Source: Oscillospiraceae bacterium (GTDB lineage: Bacteria > Bacillota > Clostridia > Oscillospirales > Oscillospiraceae). Taken from it: a DNA stretch of 61,281 nucleotides. The stretch is from assembly GCA_017447645.1 (NCBI GenBank), contig JAFSNA010000056.1, positions 1 to 61,281 of the forward strand, read 5' to 3'. The notes under the pieces were generated by a model. It had not been told where the DNA came from. It was given only the letters and a program-made list of their open reading frames with translations, and searched no databases. The position numbers and the translations under genes were made by a program. Positions 1 through 7,623 of the stretch are shown piece by piece. Each line of letters opens with the position of its first letter. The first letter of the stretch is position 1.

Positions 1-629
1 AAGGGCAGGTCGTCCATGCGGTTGCCGACGTAGATCCAGTACGGGGTCAGCATCTCGACAGCCTTCTTCGGCAGGTCAAAGGTGTTGATGACTTCGGTGG
101 CCGTGTAGCCGACGGTCTTTACAAAGTCCGGGTGCTTCATCAGCATCTGCACCTTGCTCATCGGCGTGACGGAGAGGATGTTCATGCTGTCGTACACGCG
201 GCGGCAGAGCAGCATCAGCTCGTGCACCTTGTCATAGGTGCCGGGGACGACTTCGTCGATTTCCTTCGCGACAGTGGTGTAGCTGTCGTCGTAGTCGTGA
301 TGGAGGATCTTGTCGATGCCGGAGTTCGGCAGCGCGACGCGGTAGCACTCGGGCACGGGCAGCCAGTCGATGTCCACGCCCATGTCCTCAAAGAACTTGC
401 CGACCTTGAGGCGCTTGCCGGGCTGGCCGATGGACATCATCTCATGCAGCGTCGCCTCGATCTCGAAGCCGTTGCGCACAAAGTCGGTGGCAAGGCCGCC
501 GGGCATGTTGTGCTTTTCAAGGATCAGAATGTCCTTGACGCCCCAGGCCTGCAGCTGCAGGCAGGCGGACATGCCGGCCAGTGCGCCGCCGATGATCACG
601 ACGTCGTAATGGTCTTTATAAAATTTCAT
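1..629 (-). CDS. NAD(P)/FAD-dependent oxidoreductase (N-terminal part, cut by window edge)
   Basis: The gene is read leftwards and runs off the window; about 209 codons are visible. The protein begins MKFYKDHYDVVIIGG, a Rossmann FAD-binding strand, followed by a glycine-rich turn and an acidic strand end (LILEKHNMPGG) typical of the phytoene desaturase/amine oxidase class of flavoproteins. The ATG at 627-629 is preceded on the minus strand by a GAAAGGAA ribosome binding site. It lies 55 bp downstream of a second flavoprotein gene in the same direction, so the two are probably co-transcribed. The substrate cannot be told from this fragment; the C-terminal substrate domain is outside the window. 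Confidence 0.88.
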   Translation of the reverse strand, partial: MKFYKDHYDVVIIGGALAGMSACLQLQAWGVKDILILEKHNMPGGLATDFVRNGFEIEATLHEMMSIGQPGKRLKVGKFFEDMGVDIDWLPVPECYRVALPNSGIDKILHHDYDDSYTTVAKEIDEVVPGTYDKVHELMLLCRRVYDSMNILSVTPMSKVQMLMKHPDFVKTVGYTATEVINTFDLPKKAVEMLTPYWIYVGNRMDDLP

Positions 630-684
630 GCCGCATTCCTTTCAAAAACAGGGCCGGCAGGAGCCGGCCCCAAATCGGTGTGAT

Positions 685-2073
685 TTAGAAGAATCTCTCA
701 ACCAGCTCGCGGGAGTACTCGGCCGTCTCGTCCATGTCGCCGAAGCTCATGACCTCGCCGGCATAATAGGTGTCGTACTTGCCCTGCATCGCCTCGACCT
801 TGTCGTACCAGCCGGCGGCGTAATCCTCGGAGAAGACATGCGGGAAGTAGTAGACGCTCCACTCGTTGATGACTTCCTCGGCGGGGTTGTGCATGATCTT
901 GAGGTCGTCCTGCACCATCTGGCGGCAGGTCTCGTAGGGGATCTCTTCCATGTTCTTGTGCTTGCGCAGCGCATAGGTGGTGATGACCTGGTCGATCTGA
1001 TCCTTCCAGCGGCGGTAATAGACCATCAGGTGACCGAGCTTCTCGGGGACCATGTTGTCAAAGACGTAGTAGGAGATCTCCGGGTGGTTCTCGGGCTTGG
1101 TCAGGACGGCCTGCACGTCGTAGCGCTCATAGTCGATCTTGGAGAAGAGCTCCTTCTCGTCGTCGCGCACGTCGAAGTACTCGTCCATGCCCTTCTGACC
1201 GTCGGCGCGCGTGCCGGGGATGTGCAGAGGCGCGGTCACGATGACCTTGTCGAACTCCTCTACCTCGCCGTTGACGGTGATGAACACCTTGCCGTCATGA
1301 CGCTCGACCTTCTCGATCGTGCTGTTGAGACGGGCGGGGTTCTTGATGTGGTCGTTGAGCTGCTCCCAGATGTACTGGGTGCCCTGCTCCCAGGTCCAGA
1401 GGTTGACCTTGACGAAGTTCATGCAGGTCTGGAAGTCGAGGTACTTCAGGACGTAGCCCGCGGGGATCTCGTCAAAGTAGCCGTAACCGAAGGAGGTGAA
1501 GGGTCCGATCCAGATCTTCTGGACCAGGGGGACGCCGTTGATCTCGCAGAACTGCTTGAACGGGAGCGCAAGATCCTTCAGGTTGGGGTTCTCGCCCTCG
1601 ATCTTCTCGCGGCCCGGGGTGACGGCGTAGCCGTCGTAGCGGCCCTCGGCAACTCCGCGGTGGCCGTTGACGTCATAGCCCTTGTACTTGGTCTCGAGCA
1701 GCTCGCCGAACTTCTTGAGCTGACCCTTCATCTTGAGCATCCAGGGATTGCGGATGATGTTGCCGAGCGTGCGGGCGAAGGGCTCGATCACGTTGCCCTG
1801 GCTGTCCTTGTAGTTGCGGTTGAGCTTCGGGCCGTCGTGGGTGATGCCGCAGAACTTCTCGACGTCCTCAACGGCGTAGTAAGACGGCACGCCCATGATG
1901 GCGCCCATCTCGTAACGGCGGCCGTTGTAGTGGGGGCTCCAGCACTTGCCGCCGACGCGGTCGTTGCGCTCGAAGATCACGTAGTTCTCGTAGCCCTTCT
2001 GCTCGAGATACATGCCGGCGGAAAGGCCCGCGGGGCCGCCGCCGATGATGGCGATGCGAATGTTCTTGTCCAT
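685..2073 (-). CDS. FAD/NAD(P)-binding amine-oxidase-like flavoprotein
   Basis: A 462-residue soluble protein with an N-terminal dinucleotide-binding fold: GGGPAGLSAG at residues 11-20, then an acidic strand end and the RVGGKC motif of flavin amine oxidases and protoporphyrinogen-oxidase-like enzymes. A second FAD motif is expected near the C terminus (YYAGEVMSFGDMDET). ATG start with a GGAGGAAAAAC ribosome binding site. A TATAAT-like -10 lies at 2123-2128 on the minus strand, but I see no good -35. First gene of a likely two-flavoprotein operon with the partial gene to its left. The substrate is unknown; steroid, carotenoid-like or amine substrates are all possible for the family. Confidence 0.88.
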   Translation of the reverse strand: MDKNIRIAIIGGGPAGLSAGMYLEQKGYENYVIFERNDRVGGKCWSPHYNGRRYEMGAIMGVPSYYAVEDVEKFCGITHDGPKLNRNYKDSQGNVIEPFARTLGNIIRNPWMLKMKGQLKKFGELLETKYKGYDVNGHRGVAEGRYDGYAVTPGREKIEGENPNLKDLALPFKQFCEINGVPLVQKIWIGPFTSFGYGYFDEIPAGYVLKYLDFQTCMNFVKVNLWTWEQGTQYIWEQLNDHIKNPARLNSTIEKVERHDGKVFITVNGEVEEFDKVIVTAPLHIPGTRADGQKGMDEYFDVRDDEKELFSKIDYERYDVQAVLTKPENHPEISYYVFDNMVPEKLGHLMVYYRRWKDQIDQVITTYALRKHKNMEEIPYETCRQMVQDDLKIMHNPAEEVINEWSVYYFPHVFSEDYAAGWYDKVEAMQGKYDTYYAGEVMSFGDMDETAEYSRELVERFF

Positions 2074-2295
2074 GTTTTTCCTCCGTAATTCAGATTTGGC
2101 GGATTATTGCTCAGATATAGTCATTATACAACAAACAGAGGGAAAATGCACTATCTATTTTTGCGGAATTGTCAAAAAAAAACAGGGCAAAAAACGCCGC
2201 CCGGGGGAAAAAGAAAAGTGCTTCCCTTGCGGCCGGAACTGTGATATATTGTTAAAAAAACGAGCTTAACATTCTCTCTTTCCGGAGGTGGCCCC

Positions 2296-3639
2296 GTGCG
2301 TTTTGACAGCTTTGAGCATCTGCTCTCCCACTTTGCCGAGACGAGTCCCGAAGCCCCCGCCCTTCGCTATGAGAAGGAAACGCTCAGCTTTTCACAGCTG
2401 CTCGCGCGCATACGCGAGCGCGCCGACGAGCTGAAAAAGGAGGGGAAGACCTGCATGGGACTTCTCTGCGACGGCAGTCTCGACAACGTCGTCGAGATCT
2501 TCGCCGCGAACCTCGCCGGACTGCAGCTCGTGCTGCTCGACGCCTCGCTGGAGGCCGAGGTCCTCAAGACCCTGATCCGCTACACCGACATCGACGTCCT
2601 CTGGGGCGACGAGGACCTGAAGGAGGAGCTGGAGCTTTCGCTCATGGCGGGCGTGAAGGACGGCCGAGGAAAGATCCTGTTCTTCACCTCCGGCACGACC
2701 GAGCGCTCGAAGGCCGTCGTCCTGACCGACCACAGCCTGTGCCAGAGCGCGTGGAACGGCTCGGCGAAGCTGCCGCTACAAGAGCGGGACACGCTGCTGT
2801 GCCTGCTGCCGCTGGGGCATGTGTTCGGCTTCGTCTGCGGCCTGCTCTGGGGCTTGAGCTGCGGGAGCTGCGTCGCACTCGGGCGCGGGCAGAGACACTA
2901 TATGGACGACTGTGATTTCTACCGCCCCACGGCGGTCTCCGTCGTGCCGATGCTGCTGGGCTTCCTCGTAAAGATGCGCTGCATCAATCCGGAGCTCAGG
3001 CTCGTGCTCGTCGGCGCGGGCGACTGTCCGCCGGCGCTGCTGCAGGCGGCGGGGGCGATGGGTCTTCGCGTGAGCTTCGGCTACGGCCTGACCGAGACGA
3101 GCTCGGGCGTCGCGATCTCCGTCAGGGGCGATCCCTACGCGATGGAGATCTGCCCCGACGACACGATCACGATCGCCGAGGACGGAGAGATCCTGATCGA
3201 AGCGCCCACCTGCATGATGCAGGGCTACTACAAGCGTCCGGATGCGACGCGCGCGGTGCTGCAAAACGGCGTTTTCCACACCGGCGACCTCGGAGCGTTC
3301 GACGAGAACGGCCTGCTGCATATCACCGGGCGCAAGAAGGACATGCTGGTCCTCCCCGACGGGACGAAGATCTTCCTGCCGGAGTATGAGTCGGCTATCA
3401 TGCGGACCCTCTCCCATACGGAGCTGGCCGTCACGCTGCGCGGCGAGAGGCCCATCCTGGTCTTCTCCGGTGAGGGCGACGCCAAGGCGCTCGGCGAAAA
3501 GCTGCGCGATCTGATGCGCACGCTGCCGCGCGGCCAGCAGATCACGGATATTCTGATCACGGACGAACCGCTGCCGAGAACGGCGACGGGCAAAATCAAG
3601 CGCTGGGAGCTCCAGCAGAAAGTGAGTGCAAAGCCATGA
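2296..3639 (+). CDS. AMP-dependent acyl ligase (acyl-CoA synthetase / DltA-like)
   Basis: A 447-residue member of the ANL adenylating superfamily, which activates a carboxylic acid as acyl-AMP and passes it to CoA or a carrier protein. Visible motifs: A3 phosphate loop TSGTTERSK (131-139), A5 YGLTET (263-268), A7 HTGDLG (328-333), A8 GRKKDM (345-350) and the A10 catalytic lysine in TGK (431-433). It is shorter than most acyl-CoA synthetases (about 500-550). The GTG start follows a GGAGGTG site at 2283-2289. Its stop overlaps the start of a carrier-protein gene (ATGA), so the carrier is the likely acceptor, as in DltA/DltC. The acyl substrate is unknown. Confidence 0.93.
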   Translation: MRFDSFEHLLSHFAETSPEAPALRYEKETLSFSQLLARIRERADELKKEGKTCMGLLCDGSLDNVVEIFAANLAGLQLVLLDASLEAEVLKTLIRYTDIDVLWGDEDLKEELELSLMAGVKDGRGKILFFTSGTTERSKAVVLTDHSLCQSAWNGSAKLPLQERDTLLCLLPLGHVFGFVCGLLWGLSCGSCVALGRGQRHYMDDCDFYRPTAVSVVPMLLGFLVKMRCINPELRLVLVGAGDCPPALLQAAGAMGLRVSFGYGLTETSSGVAISVRGDPYAMEICPDDTITIAEDGEILIEAPTCMMQGYYKRPDATRAVLQNGVFHTGDLGAFDENGLLHITGRKKDMLVLPDGTKIFLPEYESAIMRTLSHTELAVTLRGERPILVFSGEGDAKALGEKLRDLMRTLPRGQQITDILITDEPLPRTATGKIKRWELQQKVSAKP

Positions 3640-3881
3640 CCAGACAGGAAGTTCTTGACCAGACCAAGAAGATCATTTTCGACTGCTTCCCCGACATGAA
3701 GGACCTCGATCTGCGGGAGGACAGCGTCATCAACAATGAGACGGCCATCGACTCGATGGGCTTTGTGCTCGTGATCTGCAAGCTCGAGGCGCTCTTCGAC
3801 GTGCGCATCCCCGAGCGTCAGTGGAAGAAGCTGCAGACCCTCGGCGACGTCGTCAACGCGATCTGGAAGAGAGTACAATGA
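3636..3881 (+). CDS. Acyl carrier protein
   Basis: An 81-residue acidic carrier protein. The motif IDSMGF places the phosphopantetheine serine at residue 40, the usual position in acyl and D-alanyl carrier proteins. It overlaps the upstream ligase by four bases and the downstream thioesterase by four bases (ATGA at both junctions), a sign of tight translational coupling. Unlike housekeeping AcpP it is not next to fatty acid synthase genes; its neighbours suggest a dedicated carrier loaded by the adjacent AMP ligase. DltC-like function is a reasonable alternative label. Confidence 0.93.
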   Translation: MTRQEVLDQTKKIIFDCFPDMKDLDLREDSVINNETAIDSMGFVLVICKLEALFDVRIPERQWKKLQTLGDVVNAIWKRVQ

Positions 3882-4588
3882 GCGTCTACCGCGAGGAGCT
3901 CCTGCTGCGGAGCAAGGACGTGGACATGTTCCGCCGTCTGCGCACCTCTGAGCTGTTCCGGCTGCTGCAGGAGGCGTCGATCCGCCATACCGAGCAGCTT
4001 GGCATGGGGCGCGACAAGACGCTGGACAAGGGCATCCTATGGGTGCTGCTGATGCAGCGCGCCGAGATCGCACGCATGCCGGAATACGACGAGCGCGTCG
4101 TGCTCAAAAGCTGGCCGGGCCGGACGATGCACCTGCTCTTCCCGCGGTATTATTCGCTGGAGACCGCGGACGGCGAGCCGCTTCTGAAGGCCAGCGCCAT
4201 GTGGAGCCTGGTGGATTCCCGTACGCGCAAGGTCGTCTTCCCCGAAAAATACGGTGTCGTCATCGAAGGCGCCGTGACCGGGGAGGAGATCGCCATGCCC
4301 GGCACAGTCGCCAAGGGCGAGTGCGCCTTCGAGCGGGACTTTACCGTGCCTTACAGCTTCGTCGATCTCAACGGCCACATGAACAACACCCGCTATTTCG
4401 ACCTCGCCGAGGACAGCGTCGGCGCGGCCGCGGCGGGGAAGCTGCTGCGCGGCATATCTGTGGAGTATCAGAACGAGGCGCGCCTGGGCGAGACGCTGCG
4501 CCTGCGCTGGAGCGGGGAGGACGGCAGCGTTTTCCTCTGCGGCGAGACGGATCGCCCCGTTTTCCGCATGCGGCTGGAATACCGATAA
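3878..4588 (+). CDS. Acyl-ACP thioesterase (FatA/FatB family)
   Basis: A 236-residue double-hotdog thioesterase that would release acyl groups from the adjacent carrier protein. The second hotdog carries the family motif with D163, N165, H167 and N169-N170 (DLNGHMNN); the first hotdog covers roughly residues 1-130. The ATG at 3878 overlaps the carrier-protein stop, which fixes the start. Presence of a hydrolase in the same operon as a ligase and a carrier is odd for a pure loading pathway: it may proofread the carrier, supply free acid, or set the acyl chain length. Confidence 0.9.
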   Translation: MSVYREELLLRSKDVDMFRRLRTSELFRLLQEASIRHTEQLGMGRDKTLDKGILWVLLMQRAEIARMPEYDERVVLKSWPGRTMHLLFPRYYSLETADGEPLLKASAMWSLVDSRTRKVVFPEKYGVVIEGAVTGEEIAMPGTVAKGECAFERDFTVPYSFVDLNGHMNNTRYFDLAEDSVGAAAAGKLLRGISVEYQNEARLGETLRLRWSGEDGSVFLCGETDRPVFRMRLEYR

Positions 4589-4660
4589 AAAAGCAGGGCC
4601 GTCCCCCACGGGCCGGCAGGGAATGTCAAGGGACCTTTTTCACAGCCTTTTTTCCGTTTT

Positions 4661-4704
4661 TTTAAAGCGCCGGACTGCATTTGCAGCCCGGCGCTTTAAA
4701 AAAA
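4661..4704. terminator. Bidirectional intrinsic terminator between convergent operons
   Basis: A 19-bp inverted repeat (arms 4661-4679 and 4682-4700, one mismatch) flanked by T-runs on the left (4654-4663) and A-runs on the right (4698-4704). It can stop transcription of the ligase/carrier/thioesterase operon from the left and of the RCC1/MBOAT operon from the right. Confidence 0.85.
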
Positions 4705-4723
4705 CCGACTATGTGATCGAAAA

Positions 4724-6178
4724 CTATTTGACCGCCAGGACCCAGCCCGCGGTCTCGGCCTCGCCGTGCTTGTCCTGCCCCAGGACCTTCACGCTGCCGT
4801 CGGAGAGCACGAGCGCGAAGTGGGTGCCGCCCGCGGCGATCGCCTTCACGTCCGTAAAGGAGGAGAGATCCAGCGCGTCGCTCTCGCGGAAGAAGTGCGC
4901 GAGCACCTTCCCGTTCAGGTCAAGCCCCAGGATAGCCGTGCCGCTCGCGGAGACGGCGATCACGTCCTGCCAGGAGGAGAGGTCGAACACAGAGGAGACG
5001 ACGCTTCCGTCCGGCATCACGCCGACGGCGTAGCCGGTGTTGACGGCAAGGCCGACGCAGCCGCGCAGCACGTCGGTGTTCTTGAGCTTCGGATAGGTCC
5101 AGACCGTGCCGTCCGTGCGCAGCGCCGCGAGATTGTAGGAGCCGCCGGCTGCGGCGGAGAGGCCGGGCCATTGACGCGGTTCGCTGTAATCATAAAAGCC
5201 CGTGCACACCAGGCGCCCTTCCTTCGTCAGACCGAAGGTGGCGTAGTCCGAAGCGGCGATCGCCGTGATATTGCGCCAGGAGGAGGTGTCGCACTGCTTC
5301 TCGCTGTTGCGCCCGAGCGCGCTCACCGTGCCGTCGCTGTGCAGCGCGACCGTGTGATAGGCGCCGGCCGCCACGGCTTTGACGTCGTGCAGCTCGCCGA
5401 CGGCGCACTGGCCGTAGCTGTCGTCCCCGCAGGCGACGACGCTGCCGTCGGGGCATACGCCGACCGTATGGTAAAAGCCGACGGCGATCACGCCCTGAGG
5501 CAGAGCCTCGCGTGCCGAGCCGAGAGCGACCATCTTCGCGCGCGCCTCCGGGCTCATCCCGCGGAAGGCGGAGAGCGCCTCCTCGGCGTTGGAAAGACCC
5601 GTGGCGGCTTTCGCGATGCGCAGCAGCCGCTCCTCCGCGTCGCGGTAGGGGCCGAGCGTGTCAAAGAGCGCGGCCGCCTCGTTCAGCGCGCCGGAGCTCT
5701 CCAGCGCGGCCGCCCGGTCGTAGCGGCAGTCGAGCGCGCGGTCCGCCGCGTTGCTGTAGCCGCCGAGCGAGGAAAAGAGCGTCTCTGCCTCCTCCAGCTG
5801 ACCGGAGGCATACAGCGCGTCGGCGCGGCGGTAATCGCAGAGCTTGACCATCTCCGCGCTGTCCTCCCAGCTTCCGGCGGCGGCATAGAGCTCGCGCGCC
5901 GCGGCCCAGTCGCCGCGCGCAAAGGCCCTCTCGGCGTCGAGATAATCGCAGCGCGCCAGAAAGCTCTCGGCCGCGGTCTCGTCGCCGAGCTCGGGCGCGA
6001 GGCGGCGCACCGTGTCGGTATCGCCGGCGGCGAGCAGGGTCTCAAGCTTCTGCAGCCGTTGCTGCGGGATGCGCACGCGCATCAGGGTGAAGAAGATCAG
6101 CCCTGCGAAGAAGATGAGCGAGGCGAGGCAGATCAGCCGCAGCACGCCGAGCCTTAACTTTTTCTGTTCGTTGTCCAT
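4724..6178 (-). CDS. Membrane-anchored TPR-like/RCC1-repeat protein
   Basis: A 484-residue protein with one N-terminal membrane segment (about residues 12-33), then three or four TPR-like helical repeats (about 40-200) with the recurring pattern 'A..L..G....A...F..LG.Y.DA', and a C-terminal beta-propeller-like set of RCC1 repeats (about 225-480) with repeated blocks such as AVAAGAYHTVALHSDGTV. These domains mediate protein or ligand binding; no enzyme motif is seen. The start is nine bases after the MBOAT gene stop, so it is the last gene of the DHHW-MBOAT operon. The topology puts the repeats outside the cell if the N terminus is cytoplasmic. A scaffold or polymer-sensing role is inference. 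Confidence 0.85.
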   Translation of the reverse strand: MDNEQKKLRLGVLRLICLASLIFFAGLIFFTLMRVRIPQQRLQKLETLLAAGDTDTVRRLAPELGDETAAESFLARCDYLDAERAFARGDWAAARELYAAAGSWEDSAEMVKLCDYRRADALYASGQLEEAETLFSSLGGYSNAADRALDCRYDRAAALESSGALNEAAALFDTLGPYRDAEERLLRIAKAATGLSNAEEALSAFRGMSPEARAKMVALGSAREALPQGVIAVGFYHTVGVCPDGSVVACGDDSYGQCAVGELHDVKAVAAGAYHTVALHSDGTVSALGRNSEKQCDTSSWRNITAIAASDYATFGLTKEGRLVCTGFYDYSEPRQWPGLSAAAGGSYNLAALRTDGTVWTYPKLKNTDVLRGCVGLAVNTGYAVGVMPDGSVVSSVFDLSSWQDVIAVSASGTAILGLDLNGKVLAHFFRESDALDLSSFTDVKAIAAGGTHFALVLSDGSVKVLGQDKHGEAETAGWVLAVK

Positions 6179-6187
6179 ACGCGTTCC

Positions 6188-7588
6188 TCAGAAACGGAAG
6201 TAGATGAAGGGATTGTAGCTCTGCCCGATCAGGAAGAGCAGCGAGGCGGCGAAGATCAGCACGGTCAGCACGGTGCCCAGCAGGCCGCAGGTCTTCTCCG
6301 GCAGCTTTCCGGCCACGGCGGGCACGAGCGGAAGGCTCAGCACGAAAGCGCCGAGCGCCCAGATCCCGTAGCTGCGCAGCACGGTGATCGACGCGGGATC
6401 GCTCGCCCCGGAGATCCCGACGCCGAAGAGCGCGCCGAGCGCCTGGGCGACGGAGCCAAGGTCGGTATAGTAGAAGATCGACCAGCTGATCGTCACGAGC
6501 GTGAAGGCGATCAGCCAGCGCAGCAGACGCGGCAGATGATCTGTCACGCCGCGGAGCACGAAGCGCTCGAGGATCAGCAGCACGCCGAAATACAATCCCC
6601 AGAGCACGAAGTTCCAGGCGGCGCCGTGCCACAGGCCGGTCAGCGCCCAGACCAGCAGCATGTTCAGCACCGTACGCGCCGTACCGCGGCGGTTGCCGCC
6701 GAGCGGGATGTACACATAGTCGCGGAAAAAGCTGCCCATCGAGATATGCCAGCGCCGCCAGAACTCGGTGACGGAGAGCGAGGCATAGGGGAAGCGGAAG
6801 TTTTCCTTATAGCGGAAGCCGAGCGTCTGCCCCAGGCCGATGGCCATGTCGGAGTAGGCGGAGAAGTCGAAATAGATCTGCATGCCGTAGAGGAAGACGG
6901 CCAGCCATGCGCCGAGCAGCGACAGCGGCGCGCCCGTCCCGGCGAGCGTCAGTTCCTCCATCGCGGCGCCGCAGACATTGGCCAGCAGCACCTTCTTGCC
7001 GAGACCCTTGATGAAGCGCTGCAGACCGGCGGTAAAGTCGTCGGGCAGGATCGTCCGCTCGGCCAGCTGGTCGGCCACGTCCGCGTACTGCACGATCGGG
7101 CCGGCGATCAGCTGGGGGAAGCAGCTGATATACAGCAGCAGCCGCAGCGGGTTATCCAGCGCCGGGGCTTTTTTGCGGTAGACGTCCACGGTATAGGTCA
7201 GGATCTGGAAGGTGTAGAAGGAAATACCGATCGGCAGACGCCTCTCCGCCGCCCTCCAGCCGAGACCGAGGAGCTTCGCCAGAGAGTTGGCAAAGAAGGA
7301 GGAGTATTTGAAATAGAACAGAAAGCTCAGCGAGAAGACCACGCCGACGGCGAGGATCAGCCTGCGCTTTCCTTCGCTCTCGGTGCGCGTGAGCGCGCGG
7401 GCGCAGAAGAAGTTGGCAAAGGTCGAAACGAGCATCGCCAGGATCCAGAGCGGCTCGCCCCAGCCGTAGAACAGCAGGGACATCACCAGCAGCACGCCGT
7501 TGCGCCAGCGCGGGGCCCTGCCCGTGAAATACAGGATGTAAAGCAGCGGCAGGAAGATCAGTAAAAATGTCAGGCTGGAAAAGACCAT
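6188..7588 (-). CDS. MBOAT family O-acyltransferase (AlgI/DltB-like)
   Basis: A 466-residue polytopic membrane protein of the MBOAT family, which moves acyl groups across the membrane onto secreted polymers or proteins. The family signature is clear: WRRWHISMGSFFRDYVYIPLGG (start near 277) and the catalytic histidine H321 in LTGLWHGAAW. Length matches AlgI and PatA. The ATG start follows a GAGGTTG site. It is preceded by a DHHW gene (35-bp gap) and followed by the RCC1/TPR gene. In AlgI/AlgJ/AlgX and DltB/DltD systems an MBOAT works with an SGNH-like partner, which fits the upstream gene. Confidence 0.95.
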   Translation of the reverse strand: MVFSSLTFLLIFLPLLYILYFTGRAPRWRNGVLLVMSLLFYGWGEPLWILAMLVSTFANFFCARALTRTESEGKRRLILAVGVVFSLSFLFYFKYSSFFANSLAKLLGLGWRAAERRLPIGISFYTFQILTYTVDVYRKKAPALDNPLRLLLYISCFPQLIAGPIVQYADVADQLAERTILPDDFTAGLQRFIKGLGKKVLLANVCGAAMEELTLAGTGAPLSLLGAWLAVFLYGMQIYFDFSAYSDMAIGLGQTLGFRYKENFRFPYASLSVTEFWRRWHISMGSFFRDYVYIPLGGNRRGTARTVLNMLLVWALTGLWHGAAWNFVLWGLYFGVLLILERFVLRGVTDHLPRLLRWLIAFTLVTISWSIFYYTDLGSVAQALGALFGVGISGASDPASITVLRSYGIWALGAFVLSLPLVPAVAGKLPEKTCGLLGTVLTVLIFAASLLFLIGQSYNPFIYFRF

Positions 7589-7623
7589 AACAGCAACCTC
7601 GCAGGGTCAGGATGCGCGGGGGA

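Noticed and set aside
628..2088. Long open frame (486 codons) on the plus strand opposite the flavoprotein gene
   Set aside because: It mirrors the minus-strand gene; its predicted protein is low-complexity (Val, Leu, Asp, His) with no family pattern. The minus strand has clear FAD motifs.
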